DNA of 64,000 nucleotides, from the NCBI GenBank assembly GCA_947628695.1, contig CANRAV010000001.1:62001-126000 (forward strand). The letters are read 5' to 3'. Positions 42,511 through 50,708 of this stretch are shown here, one piece after another (the first letter of the stretch is position 1; every line of letters begins with the position of its first letter). The position numbers and the translations under genes were made by a program. The notes under the pieces are model-generated. The model was not told where the DNA came from. It worked only from the letters and a program-made list of their open reading frames with translations, and ran no database searches. This stretch comes from an uncultured Clostridia bacterium (lineage in GTDB: Bacteria; Bacillota; Clostridia; Oscillospirales; CAG-382).

Positions 42511-43389
42511 TTATTTTTTGTTGAACCAAGCGCGTCGCTCTGTGGAAAGCCTCATCTTGGCGCGCATGCCCTCTGTGTCGTCGTTTTCAAGCATGTTCCT
42601 GAAGGCGGTGAACTCCTCCAGAAAGGCGTCCATCTCCTTGAGAAGCGCCTTCTTGTTCATGGCGAAAAGCTCGCTCCACATGGCGTCGTTTATCTGCGCG
42701 ATGCGCGTAAGGTCGCGGAACGAGTCGCCCGTGTAGTCCACAAGCCGCTTGTTGTCGCAGCAGGTCATAAGAGACACCGCAATGCAGTGCGTAAGCTGAG
42801 AGACAAAGCCTATTATCTCGTCGTGCTCCTCGGGGGAAAGCACGCTTATCCGCGCGAATCCGAGTGCAGCGCCCAGATCCTTGCAAAGCTCTATGGCGCC
42901 GTGGGTGTTCTTCGCCGTCGGCACTACTATGAAGTTCGCGCCGTAGAACATCTTCTCCGTGCTGTTCTCGACGCCGTAAACCTCGCGCCCGGCCATGGGG
43001 TGCGCGGCGATGTACTCTGCGTCGGGGCGCAGCATCTCCTGCACGCGGTAGACAACGCTTCCTTTGACGCCCGTCACGTCGGTTATAATAACGCCGCTTT
43101 TGAAATATTGCTGATAGTCCTCTATCCACTTGACAAACACCTTCGGGTAAAGGCCGAAGACGACAAGGTCGGCGTCGCCTATAAGGCGCGGGTCGGGCGT
43201 TACGGAGCCGGCATCTATTATCCCGTTTTCAAGGGCGTAGTTTATCGTCTCCTGCCTGCGGGATATCGCCGTAACCGTAAAGCCAAGCCGTTTAAGCGCC
43301 CGCGCATAGCTGCCGCCCATAAGGCCAAGCCCCACTATAAGCACGCGCATGCTTTTGTTTATAAGTATCTTAAAGCCGTTGTCATTCAT
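42511..43389 (-). CDS. tyrA: Prephenate dehydrogenase
   Basis: Oxidises prephenate to 4-hydroxyphenylpyruvate for tyrosine. The 292-residue protein has an NAD-binding start RVLIVGLGLMGGSYARALKRLG, VFGLYPKVFVKW, ITDVTGVKG, AAHPMAGREVYGVENS and SPEEHDEIIGFVSQLTHCIA, all characteristic. I chose the ATG at 43389, overlapping the aroA stop by 8 bases, with GAGGTG upstream; M20 (MRVLIVG) has no ribosome binding site. No ACT domain is present at the C-terminus. Confidence 0.93.
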   Translation of the reverse strand: MNDNGFKILINKSMRVLIVGLGLMGGSYARALKRLGFTVTAISRRQETINYALENGIIDAGSVTPDPRLIGDADLVVFGLYPKVFVKWIEDYQQYFKSGVIITDVTGVKGSVVYRVQEMLRPDAEYIAAHPMAGREVYGVENSTEKMFYGANFIVVPTAKNTHGAIELCKDLGAALGFARISVLSPEEHDEIIGFVSQLTHCIAVSLMTCCDNKRLVDYTGDSFRDLTRIAQINDAMWSELFAMNKKALLKEMDAFLEEFTAFRNMLENDDTEGMRAKMRLSTERRAWFNKK

Positions 43390-44581
43390 ATATCTGCACC
43401 TCTGCACCTATTGCTTTTATCATGTCGTAAAACGCCGGAAGGCTTTTGTTTACCGCCTCCGCGCCCTCTATCTCCCCGCCGACGGCGGAAAGCAGCACCG
43501 TAAGCGCCATCGCTATCCTGTGGTCGTTGTGCGAGGAAAGCGGAAGCACAGGCGGCCTTACGCCGCAGCCGACGGCGACGCGGTTTTCTTCAACATCTAC
43601 GCGAACGCCGCACTTTGCAAGCTCCTTTGCCATCGCCTGCCCGCGGTCGCTTTCCTTAAGCCTAAGCCGCGCCGTCCCCGTAAACACGCCGCCGTTTTTG
43701 CAGGCGGCAAGCGCAAACAGCACGGGCCCCAAATCCGGGCAGTCGGAGATGTCAAGCGTCGGCACGCCGCCCGCAAGAAGCGGGAAGTACTGCCTGTAAA
43801 CGCTGTCCCCCTGCAGGCTGCTCTCCGGCAGCCCATCTACGCGCACGTCGCCGCCAATGTAGTTAAAGGCCTCGAAGAACGCGGCGTTCGAGAAGTCGCC
43901 CTCTACCGCAAGCTCCCGCGCTTTGTATCGCTGCCCGCCTCGGATGCGAAGCGTCCTTTCGTCCGCGCGGCGCACGTCCGCGCCGAAGGCCGCAAGGGCG
44001 GAAAGCGTCATGTCTATATACGGCGCGCTCTCCGTCTTCCCGGTCAGGTGTATGACGCTGTCGCCCTCGGCAAGAGGCAGCGCAAACAGAAGCCCGCTTA
44101 TAAATTGGCTGGAAACGTCCGCGGGCAGCGTAAACTCGCCGCCGCAAAGCGACCCCTTTACGGTAAGCACTCCACCCTCCCGCCGGTAGAAAAGCCCCTT
44201 TTCAAGACATAGGTCTTCGTAAACGGAAAGCGGGCGCTCCATAAGTCTCGGGCTCCCCGTAAGGCGCGACTCTTCGTCAAACAGCAAACAAATCGGGATA
44301 AAAAACCGAAGAGTGCTGCCGCATTCGCCGCAGTCAAGCACTTCTTGCGGCCCCTTAACTCCGCCGCGCACCTTTACGCTGCGCTCTGAAGCCTCGCATT
44401 CCGCGCCAAGGGCTTTAAGACAGCGCAGCGTCGCCTTCACGTCGTCCGAAAAGTCCACGCCCTTTATAAGGCTTTCGCCCTCGGAAAGGCCTGCGCAGAT
44501 AAGAAGCCTGTGCGCCATGCTTTTGGACGGCGGGCAGGCAAGCGCGCCGCGCGCCTTGAATTTGCCGACACGTACCTTCAT
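43382..44581 (-). CDS. aroA: 3-phosphoshikimate 1-carboxyvinyltransferase (EPSP synthase)
   Basis: Transfers enolpyruvyl to shikimate 3-phosphate. The 399-residue enzyme has PPSKSMAHRLLICAGLSEG at the start (substrate lysine and serine), DCGECGSTLRFFIPI, FVSSQFISGLL-like text SSQFISGLLFALPL, LKESDRGQAMAKEL and SSHNDHRIAMALTVL. The usual glyphosate-loop sequence is replaced by LDCGECGSTLRFF, which is common in class II-like bacterial enzymes. It overlaps aroQ by 4 bases. Confidence 0.95.
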   Translation of the reverse strand: MKVRVGKFKARGALACPPSKSMAHRLLICAGLSEGESLIKGVDFSDDVKATLRCLKALGAECEASERSVKVRGGVKGPQEVLDCGECGSTLRFFIPICLLFDEESRLTGSPRLMERPLSVYEDLCLEKGLFYRREGGVLTVKGSLCGGEFTLPADVSSQFISGLLFALPLAEGDSVIHLTGKTESAPYIDMTLSALAAFGADVRRADERTLRIRGGQRYKARELAVEGDFSNAAFFEAFNYIGGDVRVDGLPESSLQGDSVYRQYFPLLAGGVPTLDISDCPDLGPVLFALAACKNGGVFTGTARLRLKESDRGQAMAKELAKCGVRVDVEENRVAVGCGVRPPVLPLSSHNDHRIAMALTVLLSAVGGEIEGAEAVNKSLPAFYDMIKAIGAEVQIYE

Positions 44582-45012
44582 ACCTCTTTACCGCCTGTGA
44601 GAAGCTTTATCGCGTCGACGTAGCCCTCTATGCCGCGCCCGGTCACGGTGGCAACGCAGGCGGCGCGCACGTAGCTTACTTGGCGGAAGCTCTCGCGCTC
44701 CTCGACCTTCGAAATGTGCACCTCCACCGTCGGGATGCGCACGGCCTTAAGCGCGTCAAGGATGGCAATGCTTGTGTGCGTGTAGGCGCCGGGGTTTATT
44801 ACAATGCCGTCGTAAACGCCGTATGCCTCCTGTATTTTGTCGACAAGCGCCCCCTCGTGGTTGGACTGGAAGATGCTTATCTCTATCCCGTTTTCGCGGG
44901 CGTAGCCTTCCACCCTGTCACACAGATCCTTGTAGCTGCCGCTTCCGTAAATGCCCGGCTCCCGTATGCCAAGCATGTTTATGTTGGGCCCGTTTATAAC
45001 AAGTATTTTCAA
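44578..45012 (-). CDS. aroQ: 3-dehydroquinate dehydratase, type II
   Basis: Converts 3-dehydroquinate to 3-dehydroshikimate. The 144-residue protein shows VINGPNINMLGIREPGIYGSGSY with the catalytic Tyr, FQSNHEGALVDKIQ, INPGAYTHTSIAI and EVHISKVEERESFR. This is the type II (dodecameric) enzyme. Both ends overlap neighbours by 4 bases (ATGA), so it is tightly coupled in the operon. Confidence 0.96.
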   Translation of the reverse strand: MKILVINGPNINMLGIREPGIYGSGSYKDLCDRVEGYARENGIEISIFQSNHEGALVDKIQEAYGVYDGIVINPGAYTHTSIAILDALKAVRIPTVEVHISKVEERESFRQVSYVRAACVATVTGRGIEGYVDAIKLLTGGKEV

Positions 45013-46241
45013 GAAAAATGCCTTCTTTCTATCTCCCTTGCGGCGCTTTCCGCGTCGCCCTCGACTTCTGTTTTTACGTCCGCCGTGGCGGTGTATATCC
45101 CGTACCGCTCTTCGTAGCGCCTTTTTATATCCTCCGCCGTGGAGGCAAGCGGCCTGTCCGCCGTCGGCAGAAGAGCCGAAAGCGGCCTGTCCAAGAAGTA
45201 GACGCGCCCGTTCTGCTTAAGCGCCTTCACGTTCTCCGCGCGCAGAACAGCACCTCCGCCCGTGGCGATAACGCAGCCGCTTTTCGGCGCAAGCTCCTTT
45301 ATAACCTCGGTCTCAAGGCTGCGGAAGTGCGCCTCCCCGTGCCGCTTAAAGATCTCCGCTATCTCGCCGTGCCTTTGCACAAGAAGCGCGTCCGTGTCGT
45401 AAAACGGCCTGCCAAGCGCCGCCGCAAGCAAAGCGCCTACGGTGCTTTTGCCGCTGCCGGGCATGCCGCTAAGCACTATGTTTTCCTTTTCGCTAAGTAT
45501 TTTCCTGTATATTCCGTCAGTCGGGTCGGGGCTGTAAGCCGTGCCGAAAAACAGCTCCGACGCAAGGGAAGCCTGCTTTACCAGCATGTAAAGCCCGCCT
45601 TCCGCCGCCGCGCCCGCTTCCCTTGAGGAAAGCACAAGCCTTGTCCTAAGCGGGTTGTAAACCGCGTCTACTGAAGCCGCAAGGCGCGGGAAGGCCGCAG
45701 GATCTATAGGCATCCCCTCTGTGTTCGGGAACATACCGCAGGGGGTGGTGTTTATAAGCACCTCGGCGTCGCTGTGGCTGTTTACCGCTTCTTCATAGCT
45801 CACAGCGCCGTCCCTTCCGCTGCGGCTGACGCGCAGGACGGAAGACGCTCCTTCTGCCCTTGCGGCGGCAAGCGCCGTTTTGCTTGTTCCCCCAGTGCCG
45901 AGGATTAAAACCTTCTTCCCGCTTATGCCGCCGACGCGCTTTATAAGCGCGCGAAGGCCGCCGATGTCTGTGTTATAGCCGTAAAGCTTGCCGCCCTTTT
46001 TTACAATCGTGTTCACCGCGCCTATCTCCGCCGCCTCTGCGCTTATTTCGTCAAGATAGGGCAAAACGGTTTGCTTGTACGGTATTGTTACGTTTATCGC
46101 CTTAAAATCCGCCTTCCGCATAAAGGCGTCCACCTCGCCGGGGGCAAGCTCCCGAAGGGTGTAGTCGTATTCGCCTATAAGGGAGTGTATCGCTTTCGAA
46201 AAGCTGTGCGGAAGCTTTTCGCCTATCAGTCCGTACTCCAT
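45009..46241 (-). CDS. aroEK: Fused shikimate dehydrogenase-shikimate kinase
   Basis: A 410-residue two-domain enzyme for consecutive steps 4 and 5. Residues 1 to about 245 are AroE: MEYGLIGEKLPHSFSKAIH, catalytic K56 in NVTIPYKQ, D92 in YNTDIGG, LILGTGGTSKTA and DAVYNPLRT. From about 253 comes AroK: Walker A GMPGSGKST (259-267), DTDALLVQRHGEIAEIF, FRSLETEV, IATGGGAVLR and FLDRPLSALLPTADRPLA. The frame is continuous, so this is a true fusion. It channels 3-dehydroshikimate to shikimate 3-phosphate. Confidence 0.95.
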   Translation of the reverse strand: MEYGLIGEKLPHSFSKAIHSLIGEYDYTLRELAPGEVDAFMRKADFKAINVTIPYKQTVLPYLDEISAEAAEIGAVNTIVKKGGKLYGYNTDIGGLRALIKRVGGISGKKVLILGTGGTSKTALAAARAEGASSVLRVSRSGRDGAVSYEEAVNSHSDAEVLINTTPCGMFPNTEGMPIDPAAFPRLAASVDAVYNPLRTRLVLSSREAGAAAEGGLYMLVKQASLASELFFGTAYSPDPTDGIYRKILSEKENIVLSGMPGSGKSTVGALLAAALGRPFYDTDALLVQRHGEIAEIFKRHGEAHFRSLETEVIKELAPKSGCVIATGGGAVLRAENVKALKQNGRVYFLDRPLSALLPTADRPLASTAEDIKRRYEERYGIYTATADVKTEVEGDAESAAREIERRHFS

Positions 46242-46245
46242 TTTC

Positions 46246-47337
46246 TTACCCTTTAAGTGCGTCGGTGCCGAAGCGCTGCGCTATCATGTCGCACACCGCA
46301 ACGGCCGCAAGGCTGTCTGCCACCACGCGCGCCCGGTGCACTATGGCCGGGTCGTGCCTGCCGTTTATAAGGAGCCTTGCGTTTTCGCCGGTGGAGATGT
46401 CCACCGTCTGCTGCTCTTTGTATATCGAGGGTGTCGGCCGAACCGCACAGCGCACAACAAGGGGCATGCCGTTGCTTATCCCGCCGTTGATGCCGCCGCT
46501 GTTGTTGGTTCTTGTGCGCACCGCGCCGTCTTCGGCAAAGAAGGCGTCGTTGGCCTCGCTGCCGCGCATGTCCGCAAGCGCAAAGCCTGCGCCGAACTCC
46601 ACGCCCTTTACGGCGGGGATGGAGAAAAGCGCGTGGGCAAGCACACTTTCAAGGCTGTCAAACCAGGGCTCGCCTATCCCGGCGGGAAGGCCGTATATCG
46701 CGGTTTCAAGCACCCCGCCGACGCTGTCGCCCTCTGCGGCGGCTTTCAGTATCGCGTCCTTCATCGCCTCTCCGCGCGCGCCGTCTATTACGCCGAAGGC
46801 GGAGCCTTCAAGCGCCTTTATCTCCGCCGGAAAGTCGCAAAACGGCGCGTCGTCCACGCCCGCGCAGCGCTTGACGTGCGTGCCTATCAGCACGCCTATG
46901 CCTTCAAGCGCGCTTTGCGCAATGGCGCCTGCGGCGACAACTCCTGCCGTTATCCGGCCGCTGAAGTGTCCCCCGCCGCGATAGTCCTCGTACCCGTGGT
47001 ATTTGGCGAAGGCGGTGTAGTCCGCGTGCGAAGGCCGCGCAAGGAAGCGCGTCTTCGCGTAGTCGCGGCTTCTTGTGTCGCCGTTCGGCACTGTTATGCA
47101 AATGGGCGTGCCGGTGGTCTTGCCCTCAAAGACGCCGCTTTTTATCTCAAACGCGTCCTCTTCCCGCCTTGCGGTGGATATGCCGTCGATACCGCGCCGC
47201 AGTGCAAGGCGCGCTTTTATGTACTCTTCGTCCACGCCTATGCCCGGTGCCATGCCGGAAAGCAGCGCGCCTACGCAGCTGCCGTGGCTCTCCCCGAACA
47301 CGCTTAGTGAAACGCTTTGTCCAAAGCTGTTTTTCAT
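46246..47337 (-). CDS. aroC: Chorismate synthase
   Basis: Makes chorismate from EPSP using reduced FMN. The 363-residue protein begins NSFGQSVSLSVFGESHGSCVG and shows SRDYAKTRFLARPSHADYTAFAKYHG, RGGGHFSGRITAG, and the late motif NNSGGINGGISNGMPLVVRCAVRPTPSI. The ATG at 47337 overlaps the aroB stop (ATGA); the longer in-frame extension lies inside aroB and is not credible. Confidence 0.96.
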   Translation of the reverse strand: MKNSFGQSVSLSVFGESHGSCVGALLSGMAPGIGVDEEYIKARLALRRGIDGISTARREEDAFEIKSGVFEGKTTGTPICITVPNGDTRSRDYAKTRFLARPSHADYTAFAKYHGYEDYRGGGHFSGRITAGVVAAGAIAQSALEGIGVLIGTHVKRCAGVDDAPFCDFPAEIKALEGSAFGVIDGARGEAMKDAILKAAAEGDSVGGVLETAIYGLPAGIGEPWFDSLESVLAHALFSIPAVKGVEFGAGFALADMRGSEANDAFFAEDGAVRTRTNNSGGINGGISNGMPLVVRCAVRPTPSIYKEQQTVDISTGENARLLINGRHDPAIVHRARVVADSLAAVAVCDMIAQRFGTDALKG

Positions 47338-48356
47338 ATGCCGAACCCTCCGTTTAAAAACGCCCTCGCCCTGTCCGCTATTTCCGTTATGGGGAGGCTT
47401 TTTATGTACCCCTTGCCGACCTCGTCGACAAGCACTGCGCTCACCGCCGCTCCGGCTGTCTTCTTGTCGTGCGTAAGCGCCTCGCAAACGGCGCCTGCGT
47501 CCACATTAGCCGCCGTCGGCAGGTGCAGCGCTTCCATCACCGAAAGAAGCCGCCGTCTTACCCCGCCGCTGCACATAGGCAGCATGCCGAGGGCGACGCA
47601 CTCCCCGTGGTAAAGCCTCCCGCCGGAGGCGCTTTCTATCCCGTGGCCTATAGTGTGGCCGAAATTAAGAAGCTTCCTAAGCCCGCTTTCCTTCTCGTCC
47701 TTTTCCACTATCTGCCTTTTTATGTCGATGCTTCGAACTATTACCTCGTCTATATCCCTGTCGGGAAGGCCGTCTTCAATAAGGCCGAAAAGTGAAGAGT
47801 CGGAGGTAAGCGCCATCTTAACCGCCTCCGCAAGCCCTGCCGAGCGCTGCCTTAAGGAGAGGGTGTCAAGCACGTCCGGGTCTATAAGAACCGCCTTCGG
47901 CCGGTAGAAGGCGCCGACGATGTTCTTCACACCGCAAAGGTTTACGGCGGTCTTGCCGCCAATGGACGAATCTATCTGCGAAAGGACGGTTGTCGGCACG
48001 TTGTAAAAATCTATCCCGCGCATGTAAGAGGCGGCCGCAAAGCCCGCAAGGTCGCCCACAACGCCGCCGCCGACGGCAGCCACGCAGTCATATCGCGTAA
48101 AAGCGCCGTCAAGCATGGCGCGAAGCAGCCTTTCAAAGCAGGCAAGCGACTTGCTTCCTTCCCCCTCGTCCACCGTCACAACCGTCGGTCTTCCGCACTG
48201 CCGTGCAAAGGTCTCGGCATACCTTGCGGGAACGCCGCTGTCGGTTACCACAAGCACCCGCCTGTCGAGGTTAAGCATTTCCCCCGCCTTTGCAAGCGAG
48301 CCGCGACTTACATATATGTCGTATCCTTCACCGCCGAAATCAACGCGAACGGTCAT
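47334..48356 (-). CDS. aroB: 3-dehydroquinate synthase
   Basis: Cyclises DAHP to 3-dehydroquinate with NAD and a metal ion. The 340-residue protein shows VAAVGGGVVGDLAGFAAASYMRGI, VPTTVLSQIDSSIGGKTAVNL, IGAFYRPKAVLIDPDVL-like VGAFYRPKAVLIDP and the metal ligands in LLNFGHTIGHGIE. It follows pheA without a gap, since the pheA stop is adjacent. Confidence 0.96.
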   Translation of the reverse strand: MTVRVDFGGEGYDIYVSRGSLAKAGEMLNLDRRVLVVTDSGVPARYAETFARQCGRPTVVTVDEGEGSKSLACFERLLRAMLDGAFTRYDCVAAVGGGVVGDLAGFAAASYMRGIDFYNVPTTVLSQIDSSIGGKTAVNLCGVKNIVGAFYRPKAVLIDPDVLDTLSLRQRSAGLAEAVKMALTSDSSLFGLIEDGLPDRDIDEVIVRSIDIKRQIVEKDEKESGLRKLLNFGHTIGHGIESASGGRLYHGECVALGMLPMCSGGVRRRLLSVMEALHLPTAANVDAGAVCEALTHDKKTAGAAVSAVLVDEVGKGYIKSLPITEIADRARAFLNGGFGI

Positions 48357-49466
48357 TTAAAAGTCACCGCCTTTTCTGAGGTCTACTTCTATACGGTACC
48401 TGCCCACGACCTTAAGACTGTCGCAGTGCTCCTTAAGCTCGCTAAGCATTTTTTGCCCTTCCTCCGAGCTTTCGTCTCCCTCCGCTTCCACGTAGAAGTA
48501 GTACTGCCAGGCGGGCTCGCCGAGGGGACGGCTTCTTAAGGCCTTCATGTTAAAGCCGTATTTTGCTATCACGTTTATCGCCTTTGCAAGCGCGCCTGCG
48601 ACGTGACCCACCGTGAAAAGCAGGAAAAACGTGCTGTCCTTGCCGGAGGACGCCTTGTTGTCCACGCGGGAGAACACGGCAAAGCGCGTTGTGTTGTGTG
48701 CGCTTTCGTTTATGTCGTGGTCGATTATCTCCAGCCCGTAAAGCGTCGCCGTCTCTGCGCTTGCTATGGCGGCGGTGTGCACGTCGCCGAGGCGGCTTAC
48801 CTCCTTCGCAGCAACGGCAGTGTTGGCAGCCTGCTGTTCCTCAAAGCCGTGCCGCTTTATGTACCCCGCGCACTGCATAAGCGCCTGCGGGTGGCTTATC
48901 ACCTTCTTCACGTCGGAAACGGACGCACCCCTCACGCCAAGCAGATTCTGCGTCACCCGAAGGTCGTAAACGCCGTTGACGTAAAGACTGCCGCCGAACA
49001 TAAGGTCCGTAACCTGCCCCACCTCGCCGGCAAAGCTGTTCTCTATCGGCAGGACTGCGCAGTCGCACTCGCCGGAAACTACGGCGTCGTAGGCGCTTTT
49101 GAAATCCGGGTAGGGAACGGCCTCACCGTCCGGGAAGATGCGCCGCGCCGCAGTGTGCGCAAAGGCGCCCTCCACCCCGCTGTACCCGACGCGAAGCCCG
49201 TGCATAAGGCGGTGCTGGTACTGCTTTGCAAGCTCCATATTGTACTTCAAAAAGTTGACGTAGTAAGAGCGTATCTCCTCGTCGCCGACAAGAGAGGCGT
49301 TTTTCGCCAAAACGGCCTCCTCGCGCGCCTTGTCCGTAATGGGAAGCCCGCGCTCCGTCTTATATTCCGCAACCTGCTTTACGGACTCCATCCGCTCGGC
49401 AAAAAGCCGTGCCAGCTCGCCGTCTATGCGGTTTATGCGCTCCCTTGCGCTTTGCAGTTTGTCCAT
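48357..49466 (-). CDS. pheA: Bifunctional chorismate mutase-prephenate dehydratase
   Basis: A 369-residue P-protein making phenylpyruvate from chorismate. Residues 1 to about 90 form the AroQ-class chorismate mutase (MDKLQSARERINRIDGELARLFAERM). Residues about 107-285 form the dehydratase with GYSGVEGAFAH, PIENSFAGEV and ESAHNTTRFAVFSR (TRF catalytic motif). An ACT regulatory domain follows (FLLFTVGHVAGALAKAINVIAKYGFNM), with the ESRP-like RSRPLGEPAWQYYFYVE, so phenylalanine feedback is expected. It is first in the operon, behind a leader peptide and terminator. The ATG at 49466 has GGCGGGG upstream. Confidence 0.95.
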   Translation of the reverse strand: MDKLQSARERINRIDGELARLFAERMESVKQVAEYKTERGLPITDKAREEAVLAKNASLVGDEEIRSYYVNFLKYNMELAKQYQHRLMHGLRVGYSGVEGAFAHTAARRIFPDGEAVPYPDFKSAYDAVVSGECDCAVLPIENSFAGEVGQVTDLMFGGSLYVNGVYDLRVTQNLLGVRGASVSDVKKVISHPQALMQCAGYIKRHGFEEQQAANTAVAAKEVSRLGDVHTAAIASAETATLYGLEIIDHDINESAHNTTRFAVFSRVDNKASSGKDSTFFLLFTVGHVAGALAKAINVIAKYGFNMKALRSRPLGEPAWQYYFYVEAEGDESSEEGQKMLSELKEHCDSLKVVGRYRIEVDLRKGGDF

Positions 49467-49492
49467 AAAAACCCCGCCTTCAAAAACACAAT

Positions 49493-49536
49493 AAAAAAGC
49501 CCACAGCCTTTTTGACACAGCCAAAAAGCGGTGGAC
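49493..49536 (-). terminator. Attenuator terminator in the pheA leader
   Basis: On the minus strand GTCCAC at 49536-49531 pairs with GTGGGC at 49504-49499, and the inner CTTTTTG pairs with CAAAAAG, giving a long stem with small internal loops. Six T residues (49498-49493) follow directly. It lies between the leader peptide stop and pheA, so it is placed to act as a conditional terminator. Confidence 0.75.
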
Positions 49537-49560
49537 CGAACCGATTTAAGACCAAGCCCT

Positions 49561-49632
49561 TTACCGGGCAAGACCCCTTGCGGTGCAACCCATCGCGGTT
49601 ATAAAGTAATAATAGTAAAAGCTTCTAAGCAT
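49561..49632 (-). CDS. Phe/Tyr-rich leader peptide of the aromatic operon
   Basis: A 23-codon reading frame that starts MLRSFYYYYFITAMG. It carries four consecutive Tyr and two flanking Phe codons (F-Y-Y-Y-Y-F), then ends in TAA about 25 bases before the terminator stem. A promoter lies about 30 bases upstream and an intrinsic terminator downstream. This is the classic layout of a translation-dependent attenuator, like pheL in enterobacteria but with Tyr as well as Phe codons. The ribosome binding site (AAAGGCGAACGG) is moderate. It is too short for ordinary gene finding. Confidence 0.78.
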   Translation of the reverse strand: MLRSFYYYYFITAMGCTARGLAR

Positions 49633-49668
49633 TGCACCGTTCGCCTTTCTCTAAAATCCTTGCTTCGT

Positions 49669-49697
49669 ATTTTACACCGTGTTTCGGCGTTTGTCAA
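49669..49697 (-). promoter_or_regulatory. Promoter of the aromatic (pheA-aroF) operon
   Basis: On the minus strand TTGACA (49697-49692) and TAAAAT (49674-49669) with a 17-base spacer. Expected start near 49662, giving a leader RNA of roughly 195 bases before pheA. Confidence 0.82.
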
Positions 49698-49736
49698 GCG
49701 TAATTTTAAATTTTTTGTGAGAATCGGCAAATTCGG

Positions 49737-49765
49737 TTGACATAAATCGCGCTTTGTGTTATCAT
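49737..49765 (+). promoter_or_regulatory. Promoter of the cohesin-like/dockerin gene
   Basis: TTGACA (49737-49742) and TATCAT (49760-49765) with a 17-base spacer, about 50 bases before the ATG at 49815. It is divergent from the aromatic operon promoter. Confidence 0.75.
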
Positions 49766-49814
49766 GAAGGCGACGGGTACTGCACCCGGTAGATTGAGGA
49801 GCGGGGTGTTTTTT

Positions 49815-50585
49815 ATGAAAAATGCTTTAAAGATTTTTTTGGTTTTCACGGTTGTTTTTGCGCTTATCTGCGCGGCCGCTCCTTATGCTTCGGCGGCTGA
49901 CGGGGAAGCCGCTTTTAAGGTGCAGGTCACCTCAAGCGCTGTCAGGGTCGACAGGGGCGACACGGTCACCTTCACCGTTTCCGTTACCGACATAAGCGCG
50001 GACGGCGGGCTGCTTTCCGTTGACATACCGTTCCGCTTTGACGAGTCTGTTTTTGAGTTTGTGGAGAAGTCGGTTTCCTTCCCGTCCGTGTGGGGAGGGC
50101 CCGAGGATTTCAGCTACAGTAAGTCGAGGAACGGGCTTTTGTGGCTTCGCGCGCTTGACGACGAGGACACATTTTCCTCTTCCGTCGGCTGCAAGGAGGA
50201 CGGCGCGATAAGCTTCAGCGTCGTTTTGCGGGTGAAGGCGGACGCGGAGCCCTGCGAAACTACGGTAGAGGTGAACGGCGACGGCGCATTTGAAGGCGTC
50301 ATCGGCACCGCTGCGGACGGGCAGTGCACCACGGTCAGCGGCGTCGGCATAGGTGTGACCGTTTTGGCCGCAGGCGGCACTGTGGAAGGCACCGTCGGCG
50401 ACGTGAACCTTGACGGCGACGTGAACAACTTGGACGCCACCTATGTGCTGAGGCACGATGCGGGGCTGGATTCCCTTTCCGGCAAGTCCTACATCCTGGC
50501 GGACATGAACGGCGACGGCAGGGTTGACAACATAGACGCTTCCGTCATACTCTGCATTGACGCAGGGGTCACCGTCGGGGAATAA
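49815..50585 (+). CDS. Secreted protein with cohesin-like domain and C-terminal dockerin
   Basis: A 256-residue protein with a signal peptide ending near AYASAADG-type text (PYASAADGEA). Residues about 33-180 form a beta-rich domain resembling cohesin/CBM modules (VRVDRGDTVTFTVSVTDIS, LLSVDIPFRFDESVFEF). The last 60 residues are a type I dockerin with two calcium-binding repeats: DVNLDGDVNNLDATYVLR and DMNGDGRVDNIDASVILC. Dockerins attach proteins to cohesin-bearing scaffolds, so this protein may be both a docked component and a receptor, or use its N-terminal domain for carbohydrate binding. The ATG at 49815 is followed by a clear leader. Confidence 0.8.
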   Translation: MKNALKIFLVFTVVFALICAAAPYASAADGEAAFKVQVTSSAVRVDRGDTVTFTVSVTDISADGGLLSVDIPFRFDESVFEFVEKSVSFPSVWGGPEDFSYSKSRNGLLWLRALDDEDTFSSSVGCKEDGAISFSVVLRVKADAEPCETTVEVNGDGAFEGVIGTAADGQCTTVSGVGIGVTVLAAGGTVEGTVGDVNLDGDVNNLDATYVLRHDAGLDSLSGKSYILADMNGDGRVDNIDASVILCIDAGVTVGE

Positions 50586-50605
50586 GTTTAAGCGAAAAAT
50601 ACGGG

Positions 50606-50640
50606 AAAAGCAGGGCAAATACACCTTGCTTTTTTCTTTT
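50606..50640 (+). terminator. Terminator after the dockerin gene
   Basis: AAAAGCAGG pairs with CCTTGCTTTT (one bulged T) across an 8-base loop, followed by a long T-rich run (TTTTTTCTTTTTTC). Confidence 0.7.
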
Positions 50641-50645
50641 TTCTA

Positions 50646-50674
50646 TTGTATTTTCGCACAAAACGTGCTATACT
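50646..50674 (+). promoter_or_regulatory. Candidate promoter of the TSCPD gene
   Basis: TTGTAT (50646-50651) and TATACT (50669-50674) with a 17-base spacer, 34 bases before the ATG. Confidence 0.5.
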
Positions 50675-50708
50675 TCAAGTGGAGTTATTGTATATAGGAG
50701 GAAACGGC

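Noticed and set aside
49467-49662. T-box riboswitch ahead of pheA
   Set aside because: The conserved T-box sequence (GGGTGGNACCGCG-like) and a specifier loop are not present. GGTCCACCGC near 49528-49537 only superficially resembles it; the Phe/Tyr leader peptide explains the region better.
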